A stretch of DNA of 63,210 nt from Leptospirales bacterium (GTDB taxonomy: Bacteria > Spirochaetota > Leptospiria > Leptospirales > Leptospiraceae): NCBI GenBank assembly GCA_013297885.1, contig JAAFIR010000032.1, positions 1 through 63,210 on the forward strand. Direction: 5' to 3'. Shown here piece by piece: positions 1 through 9,581 of this stretch. The position numbers and the translations under genes are program-made. A model generated the notes under the pieces. That model made no database searches. It was not told the DNA's origin and saw only the letters and a list, made by a program, of their open reading frames with translations. How positions within the stretch are numbered: the first letter of the stretch is position 1; every line of letters starts with the position of its first letter.

Positions 1-1
1 G

Positions 2-253
2 AAAAAAAATTCCTCAAGTGGAATTGGTCCTTCTAAAATTAGGAAAGTAATTTACATGGCATCTATGAGTTCAACACAAAGTAACAAAGAAATAAAAAAA
101 TATTTTCAAAGAAAAGTCGCTGAAGGTAAAAACAAAAAATTAGTTCTGAATAATATCGCTAACAAGATCATTAAAATCATCATCGCGATTATTAAAAGCA
201 ACAAACCTTATCTACCTAATTTTGTTTCTATTAACCCAATTTTTAAAAAATGA
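2..253 (+). CDS. IS110-family transposase, C-terminal end (partial, runs off the window start)
   Basis: The reading frame is open from the second base of the window, so only the last 83 codons are visible. The residues fit the conserved C-terminal transposase_20 region of IS110-family recombinases: an 'SKIRKVIYMASM' stretch, then 'NKEIKKYFQRKVAEGK', then a hydrophobic basic helix. This part contributes the serine of the composite DEDD/serine active site in the family. The N-terminal RuvC-like half lies outside the window, so I cannot say whether the element is intact. IS110 elements lack classical inverted repeats and use a bridge RNA from a non-coding end. No such end can be delimited in the 150 bases that follow. 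An ATG at 56 is internal to the domain and is not the gene start. Confidence 0.75.
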   Translation, partial: KKNSSSGIGPSKIRKVIYMASMSSTQSNKEIKKYFQRKVAEGKNKKLVLNNIANKIIKIIIAIIKSNKPYLPNFVSINPIFKK

Positions 254-266
254 TTTGACTTTTTGA

Positions 267-461
267 ACCATAGAGTTCGCTAGTATTGCAAAATTAGAAA
301 TAAAAAAAAATAAAATTCTTTTTTCCAAAAATCAAATTACTAATTTGAAAGAAGTGAGCTTTGATAAAAAACAACTGAATGACAAAATTTTTAGGATTGA
401 AAATTTGAAATGGAACAAGCAAAAAGAGGCAAAATGGCTATTATTAAAATTCAAAATTTGA
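267..461 (+). pseudogene. Orphan reading-frame fragment upstream of lolD
   Basis: After a stop at 264-266 this frame stays open for 64 codons and ends with TGA at 459-461, overlapping the first codons of lolD. There is no ATG and no convincing start. The translation is lysine-rich and ends '..[15 protein letters not shown]..'. The overlap with lolD resembles the stop/start overlaps seen between genuine neighbours here, so it could be the 3' end of a gene cut by the IS110 element just upstream. I do not recognise it, and long open frames arise easily in such AT-rich DNA. Confidence 0.25.
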
Positions 462-1123
462 ATAAATCATATTTTATTTCAGATAAAGGTGTAAAAATTT
501 TGAATGACTTAAATTTGGAAGTTGATGAAAATGAAATTGTTTCCGTGGAAGGTTCTTCTGGTGTTGGCAAGTCAACACTACTAAATATTATTGGTTCAAT
601 GGACGATTATGATTCTGGGCTAGTAGAAGTATGTGGTGTAGATTTAGCAAAAATTTCAAACAACGAAAAAGAAAAATTTAGAGCTGAAAAAATTTCATTT
701 ATATTTCAACACCATTTGTTACTTCCTGATTTTTCTGCATTAGAAAATGTGATGATTCCTCTTCTAATAAATAAAATGAATCCAAATAAAGCAAAAGATG
801 AAGCAAAAGAAATGCTCGCTCGTGTTGGTTTAAAAGATAGAATTTCTTCTTTTCCATCTCAGCTTTCTGGTGGTGAAAGTGCAAGAGTTGGTGTAGCTCG
901 TGCTTTGGTCGCAAGAAAAAAATTAATTTTAGCAGATGAACCAACTGGAAATTTAGACAGAGAGAATTCAAAAAATTTAATGAGTCTCATTGTGGAACTT
1001 CAAAAAGAATTTCAGTTTTCAATTATTTTAGTAACACATGATATGGAACTTGCTTCACTAGCAAAAAAAAGAAATAAAATGGTTTCAGGAAAATTACAAG
1101 CAATTGAAGTTGCTACTGTTTAG
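434..1123 (+). CDS. lolD: LolD-like ABC transporter ATP-binding protein
   Basis: A 229-residue ATPase of the MacB/LolD type that would power lipoprotein release from the inner membrane with a LolC/E-like FtsX permease. Counting from this start, Walker A 'GSSGVGKS' is at about 40-47, the Q-loop 'FIFQHH' near 89-94, the ABC signature 'LSGGESARV' near 144 and Walker B 'LILADEP' near 164, followed by an H-loop 'VTHD'. The motif '[16 protein letters not shown]' after the Q-loop is typical of LolD. The ATG at 434 is preferred over the one at 410 because GAGG sits five bases before it and the ABC fold begins there. No permease gene is adjacent: upstream lie an orphan fragment and an IS110 end. It could also serve another FtsX-type exporter. 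Confidence 0.8.
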   Translation: MAIIKIQNLNKSYFISDKGVKILNDLNLEVDENEIVSVEGSSGVGKSTLLNIIGSMDDYDSGLVEVCGVDLAKISNNEKEKFRAEKISFIFQHHLLLPDFSALENVMIPLLINKMNPNKAKDEAKEMLARVGLKDRISSFPSQLSGGESARVGVARALVARKKLILADEPTGNLDRENSKNLMSLIVELQKEFQFSIILVTHDMELASLAKKRNKMVSGKLQAIEVATV

Positions 1124-1253
1124 GTATTTAAAGATAGAGCTTAGAAATTTTTATTCCTATCTTTCTTGAATTTCTTTTGAAACTTTCTTGATAACACAAA
1201 AAAAAGTAACATGTAGCAGATTGGTAAAACTACTTTTGAGAAGTTAATAGTAT

Positions 1254-2429
1254 TTATAATTTAGATTTATAAATTTTCCATTTATCTGAACTTACTTGAA
1301 CTTCATCAATTAATTTTAAATTCTCTTTTTTAAAATCTGGTTTAAATCCTTCTTCAATGGAAGTTTCAGAATGAATTTCTATTAATTCATCTAAATCATC
1401 TTCAAATATTTTATATAAAAAATTTCCACCTTCTATTAAAACTTGGTTCAAATTATATTCTTGAAAAATAAAATAAAATTCAGTTTTTGTAATTTTATCT
1501 AGTTCATAAATTTTATTATCTGTAATTGATTTTAATTTTGGAATTAATTTTTCTCTTTCTATTTTATCACCAACTAAAATAAAAATTGTTTTTTTTCTAT
1601 TTTCAGATTGATTAATTTGATTTTGAGTTTCTAAAAAATTTTCTTTAAATCCAAGCTTAGTTGAAATCAAAAAAATTCGTAAAGGTGAAAAATCTAAAAA
1701 ATTATTTTTTATAAATTCAAAATTTTCTTTTTTGAAAAATTTGTTGTAATAAATTGAATTAGCTTTAAAACTTTTAGAAATTGAAATGTTTTTTAAATTT
1801 AGTTTTGGTGAATCAAAAAAAATAGTTTTTGGTCCAACTATAATTGCATCTACTTTTGCTCTTAAAAGATTAGTGTATTCATTTGAAAATGAATTAGAAA
1901 TGGGAACAGGATTTTTATTTTCATAACAATAATTTCCTTCTTTAGATAATGCCATTTTATAAATTAATTTAGGACGATTCTTTTTCATTCTAGAAAAAAA
2001 ACCTTTTAGGTAAATTTCAGAAATTTCTTTGATTTGGTTTAAATATATATATTCTATATTTAGTTCTTTTAACTTAGATTGTATATTTTTTTCTCTTACC
2101 AATGGATTTGGGTCTGATTCACCAAGAAAAACTTTTATTGGTCTGTATTGTTCAATCAATTCAAAACAAGGTGGAGTTTTTCCAAAATGAGTACAAGGCT
2201 CTAAAGTAACAAATAAATAATGTTTTATATTTTCTTTGAAGTTGAAATACAGTTCCCGTTCTGCGTGATTTTTTCCATAAATATCCGTGTGAGCAGATTT
2301 TATAATATTAAATTCGGTATCAGTGATGAGAGCAGCAACAGGAGGATTTGGTGAAGAATACCCTTGTGCTTGGAATGACTCTTCAGAAAGTTTTGCTAGA
2401 ATTTTATATAGTTTTTCAATGGGAATCAT
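1254..2429 (-). CDS. ribD: Bifunctional riboflavin biosynthesis deaminase/reductase RibD
   Basis: The enzyme deaminates the pyrimidine product of GTP cyclohydrolase II, then reduces its ribose side chain in riboflavin synthesis. The N-terminal zinc deaminase domain has 'NHAERE' (His55, catalytic Glu57) and 'LEPCTHFGKTPPC' (Cys79, Cys88). The reductase half starts near residue 155 ('KLIYKMALSKEGN') and ends with a 'VLIEGGNFLY' motif. At 391 residues it is slightly longer than usual, with extra Lys/Asn-rich loop between about 200 and 300. The usual 'NPxVGAVI' reads 'NPPVAALI' here. It is the last gene of a minus-strand run; its start overlaps the preceding stop by four bases (ATGA), so it is probably translationally coupled. 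Confidence 0.9.
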   Translation of the reverse strand: MIPIEKLYKILAKLSEESFQAQGYSSPNPPVAALITDTEFNIIKSAHTDIYGKNHAERELYFNFKENIKHYLFVTLEPCTHFGKTPPCFELIEQYRPIKVFLGESDPNPLVREKNIQSKLKELNIEYIYLNQIKEISEIYLKGFFSRMKKNRPKLIYKMALSKEGNYCYENKNPVPISNSFSNEYTNLLRAKVDAIIVGPKTIFFDSPKLNLKNISISKSFKANSIYYNKFFKKENFEFIKNNFLDFSPLRIFLISTKLGFKENFLETQNQINQSENRKKTIFILVGDKIEREKLIPKLKSITDNKIYELDKITKTEFYFIFQEYNLNQVLIEGGNFLYKIFEDDLDELIEIHSETSIEEGFKPDFKKENLKLIDEVQVSSDKWKIYKSKL

Positions 2430-2926
2430 TTGAATTCAATTTGGTTAAAATCATAAAATATGTACAAATAAATCAAAATTGAATTTATAAAATAAATGAT
2501 AAAATAGTAATAAGATAATTTTCTCCAATCAAATTTTGTAAATTCTTTGATTCGATTTAACATTTTGGTTTTATTATCATTCAAATCGATTTCTGTAAAA
2601 TTTACTCCATAAATTTCTTTTAAAAATTTTTTATAAATCAATTCTCGATTTGTATCTACTAAGAAATATATTTCATCTGATTCTGTTTTTAAAAATTCTA
2701 AAAATAGTTTTGGTATTCTATAAGTATAAATTAGTATAAATTGTGAAAGACTAGAATAAACAGAATATATCCACAAAAAATAAAATTTTGGATCTAAATT
2801 TTTTGTTACAAATAAAAAGAATAAAAACAAAAACAAATTTATATATGCCCATATTCTTAACCTAGAAGAATACTTTTTGTAGTTTTGTTGTTCAGTTTTA
2901 TATTCTATTAGAAAACTATTTTCCAA
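2426..2926 (-). CDS. Small membrane protein of unknown function
   Basis: A 166-residue protein not recognised as any family. Two hydrophobic segments lie at about 27-45 and 49-70, and another pair sits at the C-terminus (about 137-160), with a charged Lys/Asp-rich stretch between them, so a hairpin-loop-hairpin membrane topology is likely. Its start overlaps the end of rfbB by 11 bases and its end overlaps the start of ribD by four, which places it in the same transcript. No catalytic motif is visible. Confidence 0.7.
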   Translation of the reverse strand: MENSFLIEYKTEQQNYKKYSSRLRIWAYINLFLFLFFLFVTKNLDPKFYFLWIYSVYSSLSQFILIYTYRIPKLFLEFLKTESDEIYFLVDTNRELIYKKFLKEIYGVNFTEIDLNDNKTKMLNRIKEFTKFDWRKLSYYYFIIYFINSILIYLYIFYDFNQIEFK

Positions 2927-3917
2927 GATAGTGTTTAACAGTTTTTATTATTCCAGTTTCAAATGATTCTTTCGGAAACCAGTTTAATTCTTTTTGAATT
3001 CTTGTTGCATCAATTGCATATCTCAAATCGTGTCCTGCTCTATCAGTTACAAAATTAATTAATTTTTCATATTCTGATTTTGATTTAGAAGTTTCTGAGC
3101 CAAGAACTTCACAAATTTTGTAAACTATGTCAATATTTTTCCACTCGTTATTTCCACCTATATTATAAGAACGACCATTTTCACCTTTAAGCAAAATTGT
3201 CCAAATTGCGTCACAATGATCTTCCACGTAAAGCCAATCTCTAACATTGATTCCTTTTCCATAAATGGGAAGATTTTTTCCTTCAATTGCATTTGAAATC
3301 ATAAGTGGAATTAGTTTTTCTTTATTTTGGTATGGACCATAATTATTGGAACAATTAGAAATGGTAATTGGCAATTTGTAAGTGTGATGAAATGCATTTA
3401 CAAAATGATCTGAAGCTGCTTTTGAAGCTGAGTAAGGTGATGAGGGATCATAAGCTGTTGTTTCAGAAAAAAGTCCTGTTTCACCAAGTGAGCCATAAAC
3501 TTCGTCAGTTGAAATATGATGAAAGTGTACACCTTTTTTAAATCCAGAATTTTCTGTCCAAGCTTCACGAGCTGTAAATAATAATTCAAATGTTCCAATA
3601 ACATTTGTTTCTAAAAAAACTTTTGGACCAGAAATGGAATTGTCAACATGACTTTCTGCTGCAAAATGAATAACAGTATCAATTTCATTTTTACCAAATA
3701 AAAATTTTAATAAATCTTTATCTCTGATATCACCTTTAACAAATTCATAATTAAAATTTTTTTCTATTCCTTTTAGGTTTTCTAAATTACCTGCATAGGT
3801 AATTGAATCTAAATTAAAAACTTTTCCATTAAAATTATTTTTTTTTAAATAATGAATAAAGTTGGCTCCAATAAATCCAGCACCACCAGTGACTAAAAGA
3901 TTTTTTAAACTTCTCAT
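2916..3917 (-). CDS. rfbB: dTDP-glucose 4,6-dehydratase
   Basis: An extended short-chain dehydrogenase making dTDP-4-keto-6-deoxyglucose, the entry step to dTDP-rhamnose and related surface sugars. The NAD-binding glycine motif 'TGGAGFIGANF' is at 10-20. 'STDEVYG' at 136-142 carries the active-site Thr-Asp-Glu, and Tyr162-xxx-Lys166 sits in 'YSASKAASD'. 'NCSNNYGPYQ' and 'NVRDWLYVEDHC' follow as expected. Length (333) is typical. The start has a good ribosome-binding site (AAGGA) eight bases upstream. No rmlA/C/D genes are next to it; neighbours are a HD hydrolase and ribD, so the operon is not a dedicated O-antigen cluster. Confidence 0.93.
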   Translation of the reverse strand: MRSLKNLLVTGGAGFIGANFIHYLKKNNFNGKVFNLDSITYAGNLENLKGIEKNFNYEFVKGDIRDKDLLKFLFGKNEIDTVIHFAAESHVDNSISGPKVFLETNVIGTFELLFTAREAWTENSGFKKGVHFHHISTDEVYGSLGETGLFSETTAYDPSSPYSASKAASDHFVNAFHHTYKLPITISNCSNNYGPYQNKEKLIPLMISNAIEGKNLPIYGKGINVRDWLYVEDHCDAIWTILLKGENGRSYNIGGNNEWKNIDIVYKICEVLGSETSKSKSEYEKLINFVTDRAGHDLRYAIDATRIQKELNWFPKESFETGIIKTVKHYLGK

Positions 3918-3919
3918 TT

Positions 3920-4537
3920 TTATCCTTTCAGAGATTTTATTTCTTCTAATAAATTTTTTCGAGCATTTTCTTCATGAAGTCTTTGCATTTGAAATGTATA
4001 ATAAATATTTTTTCTATTTAAAAAACTTTCTAATACTTTAATTCTTTCTTTTTGAAAAGTAGTTTCTTCAACCCAAGAATATTCCTTACGAATTGAATCA
4101 GCATACTCAATATATTCTTTTTTTTCACTCCCCAAAATAAGTAAATCAGAATCTAAAAACAATTCATGTTCAAAACAAGGTTCATAAAGCTGATGGTTTT
4201 TAGTTCCAATTATTAAATTTTTTAATTCATCTAGTTCGTGACCAAGTAGTAATTTTCCAAAATCATTTTCTAATTCGATAAATGAATCTTCTTCATTAGT
4301 GGAACTAGTTGTGTCATAAATAATGTCATGATAAACAGTAGCTAAAAGCAATAAGGAAAATTTATTGCTATTGCCCACCATATCAGAAATATTTTTCCAC
4401 ATTTTTTCAATATGTTTTAATGTATGATAAAAACGGTGTGGTTCTGAATATTTTAAAAAAATCTTATCATAAATAATATCTATTAATGATTCTCTATGAC
4501 CTAATATTCTTGCTATCTCAAAAAAGTTTGCTTTCAC
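3920..4537 (-). CDS. HD-domain metal-dependent phosphohydrolase
   Basis: A predicted HD-superfamily hydrolase of 205 residues. The family signature is 'YHTLKHI' at 37-43, with the HD pair His70-Asp71 in 'TVYHDIIYD'; a later 'IIGTKNHQ' and 'FLDSDLLILG' supply the remaining His/Asp ligands typical of this group, which has often been given a misleading NMDA-receptor-subunit name in databases. The substrate is unknown. The gene is squeezed between murB, whose stop shares one base with its start, and rfbB two bases downstream. Confidence 0.8.
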   Translation of the reverse strand: MKANFFEIARILGHRESLIDIIYDKIFLKYSEPHRFYHTLKHIEKMWKNISDMVGNSNKFSLLLLATVYHDIIYDTTSSTNEEDSFIELENDFGKLLLGHELDELKNLIIGTKNHQLYEPCFEHELFLDSDLLILGSEKKEYIEYADSIRKEYSWVEETTFQKERIKVLESFLNRKNIYYTFQMQRLHEENARKNLLEEIKSLKG

Positions 4538-5478
4538 TAGATTTGTCCAAAGTATTCAATTTCTTTTTCTAATATAATTTTAGATTTTTGAAACACTTTA
4601 TCTTGAATTGTGGATACTAGGTAATTTACATCACTAGCTTTTGCTCCCCCTAGATTTACTATAAAATTACAATGTGCTGGGGATATTTGAGCTTTATTTT
4701 TCATTAAACCTCTTAGACCAGATTTGTCAATCAATTTCCAGCTTTTCATAGGTAATCCATTATCATCTAACCCTTTTGGATTTTTAAAAACTGATCCTGC
4801 ACTTTTTTTATTTTCAGGTTGAGAAGAATTTCTTTTTTCCCTTTTATCATTTAATGAATTTTCAATTTCTTCTAAGTTACCTTTTTTTGCAAAAATTTTG
4901 ATTCCTGTTATAATTGAATTTTTATCTCTTAAAAATTCTGTAAAACGATAACCAAATTCGATTTCTTCTTTTTTTTTTGAATAAAATTTTCCATCCCTAA
5001 TAAAATCCACTTCTAAAATTTGGTTAAAAATTTCTCCCCCATAACAACCTGCATTTTGAATTACAGCTCCACCAACCCATCCAGGAATTGTACTTAAAAA
5101 TTCTAAACCAGTATAACCAAGTAGAGAAATTTTTTTAAAAGTGGGAGTTGTGTTTGTTGCAGCTCCCACATAAAAAATTCCTTCGCTGTTTTCAGAAAAT
5201 TCTTTAAACATTCCTGAAAGTCTTAGAACAACAAAATCATTTGGTTCATCAGAAATTAAAAGATTTGAACCACCACCTAAAATTTTGTATGGAATAGAAA
5301 ATTTTTTTTGAATTTCTAAAAATTCAAAAATTTGTTCGTTTGATTCTGGCTCTACAACTAATGGTGAGACACCACCAATTTTAAATGAGGATAATGGAGC
5401 CAAAAGTAAATTTTCTCTAAATGGAATTTTTTTTTCTGATAATTGAATTTTGTATTCACCAAAAATTTTATCCAGCAT
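4537..5478 (-). CDS. murB: UDP-N-acetylenolpyruvoylglucosamine reductase
   Basis: An FAD enzyme that reduces the enolpyruvyl group to give UDP-MurNAc in peptidoglycan synthesis. FAD-binding motifs are '[10 protein letters not shown]' at 67-76 and '[19 protein letters not shown]' at 131-149. 'GYRFTEF' near 176-182 carries the substrate-site Tyr-Arg, and the proton-donating serine is Ser229 in 'SAGSVFKNP'. The C-terminal Glu lies in '[10 protein letters not shown]'. Length (313) is typical of the shorter type II enzymes. The start overlaps the end of the preceding sensor gene by 11 bases. Confidence 0.93.
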   Translation of the reverse strand: MLDKIFGEYKIQLSEKKIPFRENLLLAPLSSFKIGGVSPLVVEPESNEQIFEFLEIQKKFSIPYKILGGGSNLLISDEPNDFVVLRLSGMFKEFSENSEGIFYVGAATNTTPTFKKISLLGYTGLEFLSTIPGWVGGAVIQNAGCYGGEIFNQILEVDFIRDGKFYSKKKEEIEFGYRFTEFLRDKNSIITGIKIFAKKGNLEEIENSLNDKREKRNSSQPENKKSAGSVFKNPKGLDDNGLPMKSWKLIDKSGLRGLMKNKAQISPAHCNFIVNLGGAKASDVNYLVSTIQDKVFQKSKIILEKEIEYFGQI

Positions 5479-7999
5479 TTAGTACATTCTCTTCAATTAA
5501 TTTATTTTGAAGTTCAATTGCTTTTGGATTTTCTGGATTAATTAGTAAAGATTCATTTAATAATTTTGCTGATCTAGAATAATTTTTTTGTTTTCTATAA
5601 ATATCAGCCAAGTTTAAAAGATTGTTTAAGTGAAATGCATCTCTAAGTCTCAAAGATTCACCATAATCTGATGCTATTGAATATTGATTTAAAAATTTAT
5701 AAGCATAAGAAATTCGAAAATATTCTTCATTGTCCATTGGATATTTTTCTAAATATTCTGTACTTAGTTTTACAAACTCAGAATATTTTTTTTCATGATA
5801 AAATAAATTTGTCAGTTTTTGGTAAGTTGTTTGATTTTTTGAAATTTGAAATGCTTTATTGTATTCTTCAAATGATTTTTCAAATTCATTTTTTGATAAA
5901 TAAGAATCTCCATTTGAAATAGAATCAAAATATTCAGTTGGTAAAATTGGGGCTTCAAAAGAGTCATTAAATTGGACTTTGATTAAAGTATAATCATCTG
6001 TGAACTCTCCCATTTTTAAAATAGACTTTGTGATTCCTTCTAATTCCCCAGAGCCATCTTCCACATGTTTTAGAAAATTTTCTCCATCTTCGTTTATATT
6101 TCTTTGCCCATCTGTATCCATTCCAAGCATAATATCATCTCTTCCATCTGATCCAATAATAATGGAATCTTCATTGAGCATTTGAAAAACATTAACTTTT
6201 AAATTTCCATCAAGTCCAAGCATTCCCACTTTATGTAAGTACAATTGGTTTTCCAAAAATGATGCTTTTTTATCACGATATAAAACTGTCCAAGGATGTT
6301 CAGCGTTAAGAAAATACATTGCACCGTTTTCTTCTTCAATTAATCCCATCACAATAGAAACTAACATACTTCCATCAAATGAAACAAATACATTTTGAAG
6401 TTCAATAAAACAAATTTTAATCCATTGCTCTGGGAATAATTCCATATTGGGTTTAAAAATTTTAGTTCTTTCTATAATCGAACGAAACACAACTCCAAGA
6501 ACTAAAGCTCCACCAGCACCTTGGATGGATTTTCCCATTGCGTCTCCATTTATAAATACACAATAATTTTTTCCGCGGAGTTTGATATTATTTGCAATAC
6601 ACATATCTCCACCAATTTGGTAAGTTTTATTTTTAAACTCAAAAGTTTTTTTCTGTTTGATATAAAAATCAATTTTGACTTTATTACTTTGGGCTTGGTT
6701 AATCATTAACGGTTTAATCAAAAGTGAGGTTAAAAAATAATCTCCATCTTGTTGAAGTTTTAATTCACGAACTTCAGTTAAAGATTTTTGAAGCTCTCTT
6801 GTTCTATCTTCCACTTTTTTTTCTAAGTTTTCATTTAATTCTTCTACTTCATTATGAACTCTTAAAAAACGATTTGCTAATACAAAAGCAATTCCAATTA
6901 CAAATGTAAAAAAACCATAACGAACTAGACCAAAATTTTTTATATTGGAAAAAAGTGCTGTTGCACCAATTAAATCCCAAAGTGCAAATACTACCAAAAG
7001 CAAAAAACCAAATGAAAGTCTTTTGGAATCTTGGTGTTTTTTTACAATAGAAGAAATCATCAAATAAGACAAATAAATTAGAACAAGTAATGCTGAAATT
7101 TGCCAAGCTTGTAAAACAAATGCTGCAATTGGTCTAGAAACAAAAATCATTAAAATAGATAAAATTTCACTAAATACAAAAATAATTTTTCCAATTAAAC
7201 TGAGTCTATCTTTTAAAAATATTTCAAAAAATCCAATAGCAGATGCTGAAACATGAAATAAAACTATGTATTCAATTCTTGTGATTAACATTGGAGATAT
7301 GTTTAATTCATAAATTGTTGTACTTCTTGTGTAAATATAAACTGCAAGAGTAATACAAAACATAGCAAAAAAGAAATTGTACTTTTCTGATTTTCGTTTT
7401 ACAAATAATAACAAATGATAAAAACCAACAAACGCATATAAAAATAATAGCATCAAACTTACTCTTTCAGTTACAATATGCAAATTGTTTTCATGATAAT
7501 CAATTACAGTATCATTATCTCCATACACTGCAACTTCTTCACCTGGAAGACCTGCTACAAAAATAAAAATTTCATTTTCTTCTTTTAATGCAGATGTTTT
7601 TAATTTGGTGATTACGTTTCTAGTAAATCCATGTTCTAAAAATTTACCATTTTCAATTTTTCCACTTGATGCAATTTTTTCTCCATTAAAATAAATTTCA
7701 TATACATTCGATAAAAATGGAATTAAAAGAGATAAACTTTCATCTAAAGAATTAATTTCTTCTTTTTTTAAAATTACTTTTTTATAAAGAGTAAATTGGA
7801 CAATGCCCGTTTCAAATTTATTTTTAAAATCTGTAAAGCGTATTGTTAATTCTTTAAAATTTTCCCAAGATGCATCTTCTTTAAATTCTAAATGTTTTCC
7901 TATTTTTCCTTTCCATTCGTTTTTTAAAAGAATTGGGAATGATTCGGAGAAAATCGAAATTTGAAAAAAAAGTAAAAATAAAAATAATAATTTGTTCAC
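5468..7999 (-). CDS. 7TMR-DISM sensor with SpoIIE-type PP2C phosphatase and TPR tail
   Basis: A membrane sensor phosphatase of 843 residues. Order: signal peptide (1-19), a periplasmic sensor domain (about 20-170), seven transmembrane helices (about 175-375), a coiled coil (about 385-420), a SpoIIE/PP2C phosphatase domain (about 430-670) and TPR-like repeats (about 690-835). The metal-binding motif reads '[19 protein letters not shown]' where standard SpoIIE domains have 'ADVSGHG', but the aspartate and the later 'GSDGRDD' and 'FTDDYTLI' motifs are kept. The paralogue at 33132 shares 'QQDGDYFLT' and this altered motif. It probably dephosphorylates an anti-anti-sigma (STAS) protein, but none is encoded nearby. 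It is the first gene of the murB-rfbB-ribD run. Confidence 0.88.
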   Translation of the reverse strand: MNKLLFLFLLFFQISIFSESFPILLKNEWKGKIGKHLEFKEDASWENFKELTIRFTDFKNKFETGIVQFTLYKKVILKKEEINSLDESLSLLIPFLSNVYEIYFNGEKIASSGKIENGKFLEHGFTRNVITKLKTSALKEENEIFIFVAGLPGEEVAVYGDNDTVIDYHENNLHIVTERVSLMLLFLYAFVGFYHLLLFVKRKSEKYNFFFAMFCITLAVYIYTRSTTIYELNISPMLITRIEYIVLFHVSASAIGFFEIFLKDRLSLIGKIIFVFSEILSILMIFVSRPIAAFVLQAWQISALLVLIYLSYLMISSIVKKHQDSKRLSFGFLLLVVFALWDLIGATALFSNIKNFGLVRYGFFTFVIGIAFVLANRFLRVHNEVEELNENLEKKVEDRTRELQKSLTEVRELKLQQDGDYFLTSLLIKPLMINQAQSNKVKIDFYIKQKKTFEFKNKTYQIGGDMCIANNIKLRGKNYCVFINGDAMGKSIQGAGGALVLGVVFRSIIERTKIFKPNMELFPEQWIKICFIELQNVFVSFDGSMLVSIVMGLIEEENGAMYFLNAEHPWTVLYRDKKASFLENQLYLHKVGMLGLDGNLKVNVFQMLNEDSIIIGSDGRDDIMLGMDTDGQRNINEDGENFLKHVEDGSGELEGITKSILKMGEFTDDYTLIKVQFNDSFEAPILPTEYFDSISNGDSYLSKNEFEKSFEEYNKAFQISKNQTTYQKLTNLFYHEKKYSEFVKLSTEYLEKYPMDNEEYFRISYAYKFLNQYSIASDYGESLRLRDAFHLNNLLNLADIYRKQKNYSRSAKLLNESLLINPENPKAIELQNKLIEENVLNAG

Positions 8000-8053
8000 A
8001 AGTAAATAAATAAATTAAGGTTTTATTTTAGCAATAAAATTTATGAGGCAAAC

Positions 8054-8422
8054 ATGAAAAAGCTATTCTTAATTGCAAGTATTCTAGGATTTCTTGCAGT
8101 TTTATTTGGTGCATTTGGAGCCCATGGCTTAAAAAAAATCATTTCTTCGGAAAATATGATAGTTTTTGAGACAGCAAATAGATACCATTTTTATCATTTA
8201 TTCGCAATTTACTTAGTAGGAATTTTATCAAAACAATTTAAAGAAGAAAGTTTTTCTAAAATTGGATATTATTTTACTTTTGGAATTCTATTATTTTCTG
8301 GGAGTTTGTATATATTAGCAATTACTAATATAAAATTTTTTGCATACATCACACCAATGGGTGGTTTGATTTTACTTTTTTCATGGGGGAATTTATTTTA
8401 TAAAATTTATAAATCTAAGTAA
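8054..8422 (+). CDS. DUF423 (YgdD-like) small membrane protein
   Basis: A 122-residue inner-membrane protein with four hydrophobic helices. The N-terminal 'GFLAVLFGAFGAHGLKK' followed by 'FETANRYHFYHLFAI' is the DUF423 signature. A GAGG ribosome-binding site precedes the ATG. Function is unknown for the family. It stands alone between the divergent sensor gene and a repeat element that separates it from a convergent oxidoreductase gene. Confidence 0.88.
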   Translation: MKKLFLIASILGFLAVLFGAFGAHGLKKIISSENMIVFETANRYHFYHLFAIYLVGILSKQFKEESFSKIGYYFTFGILLFSGSLYILAITNIKFFAYITPMGGLILLFSWGNLFYKIYKSK

Positions 8423-8434
8423 AGTTTTTTTTTT

Positions 8435-8575
8435 GCGAATTTTTTTTCGGCACAAATTAGTCATTTAAGAATGCTAAGTTCTTAAGAGTAACCGACAAAA
8501 AAACAGGCTCTCAACTACTTCTGAAGCCTCAGACTAACTTCTGAGGCTATTCAGAATCGTTTCGATCCTTTTCGC
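8435..8575 (+). repeat. Three-box palindromic repeat, copy 1
   Basis: The outer stem is GCGAA (8435-8439) with TTCGC (8571-8575). Arm 1 is closed by TTTTTTTCGG with CCGACAAAAAAA. The middle box reads CAGGCTCTC. Arm 2 is AGCCTCAGA paired with TCTGAGGCT, set inside TTCTGA/TCAGAA. The third box is CGATCCTTTTCGC. This copy lacks the GGG before the first box. It separates two convergent genes. Confidence 0.75.
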
Positions 8576-8576
8576 A

Positions 8577-9581
8577 CTACAATTCAGAAATTTTATCTAA
8601 GATTTTAAAAATCCTTTTGTTTGCTTCAAACGAGCCAAGAATTTGGTTTGAACGATTATTTATGACAGATTCAATTTCTTTGTATAGATTGATCCATGCA
8701 CTGGAATTAAATTTGGGAATTGGAATTTCTGTGAGACTTTTAAAACCTTTGTAAAGAGTGGAAGTTTTGGTTTCAAAAAAATGATGACCATCGTTACTTA
8801 AAATAAATCTTCCATGTTCAGTTTGTACATCTATTTCAAATTGAAAATAATTTCGTTTGCCTCCAACTTCAAAAAAAACTTCTACATTGTTTGGATAAGA
8901 AAGTAATGCCAAAACTTGTTCTGAAATTTTGGAATTTTTAGTTTTCTTTTTATGAATGGAATAAATTTTTTTGGGAATTGATTCTAGTAAAAAATCAATA
9001 AAATCAATTGCATGAGTTCCATCATGAAAAAGTGGACCACGAGAATTTTTAAAAGCTGCCCCTGGGTCCCTAAAATTTGTGAGAACTGAAGCTTTGATTA
9101 CCCTAAGTTCACCATATTTTTTTTCCTGAATGATTTCTTTAACATAATTATAAACAGAATGGTATCTTCTTTCGTGATTTACCCAAAGCTTCAGACCAAA
9201 TTTATTTTTTAGTTTTTCAATTTTTTTTAATTCTGAAAAATTTAAACAAATTGGTTTTTCTACTAAAATATTTTTTATACCAAATTTAGCTAAAAATTCT
9301 AAATTTTCAAAATGAGATTCAGAATTGGTGGCAATAATTCCAAAATCAAATTTTTCATTTTTGATTTGTTCTAAATCACTTAGAATATTTTTTAATTTCC
9401 ACTGGTTTTTAAATTTTTCAATTTTTTCTTGGTCAATATCATAAATTGCTTTTAATTTAAAATTTTTTTTGCCAAATTTTGAAAATAAAACTCCAGCGTG
9501 AGTACAAGGATGATTTCTAAATTCGTCTTCTTCAAGAGTAGATCCAATTCTTCCGAGTCCAATTAAAATTGTGTTAATCAT
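8577..9581 (-). CDS. Gfo/Idh/MocA-family oxidoreductase
   Basis: An NAD(P)-dependent oxidoreductase of 334 residues. The Rossmann glycine motif 'LIGLGRIGSTLEED' is at about 5-18, 'GIIATNSESH' follows, then 'NILVEKPICLN' with the conserved Glu-Lys-Pro, and a C-terminal substrate domain starting 'WVNHERRYHSVYN'. The substrate is not evident; a sugar or sugar nucleotide is likely given the glycosyltransferase two genes upstream. Its start overlaps the end of trmB by four bases. Confidence 0.85.
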   Translation of the reverse strand: MINTILIGLGRIGSTLEEDEFRNHPCTHAGVLFSKFGKKNFKLKAIYDIDQEKIEKFKNQWKLKNILSDLEQIKNEKFDFGIIATNSESHFENLEFLAKFGIKNILVEKPICLNFSELKKIEKLKNKFGLKLWVNHERRYHSVYNYVKEIIQEKKYGELRVIKASVLTNFRDPGAAFKNSRGPLFHDGTHAIDFIDFLLESIPKKIYSIHKKKTKNSKISEQVLALLSYPNNVEVFFEVGGKRNYFQFEIDVQTEHGRFILSNDGHHFFETKTSTLYKGFKSLTEIPIPKFNSSAWINLYKEIESVINNRSNQILGSFEANKRIFKILDKISEL

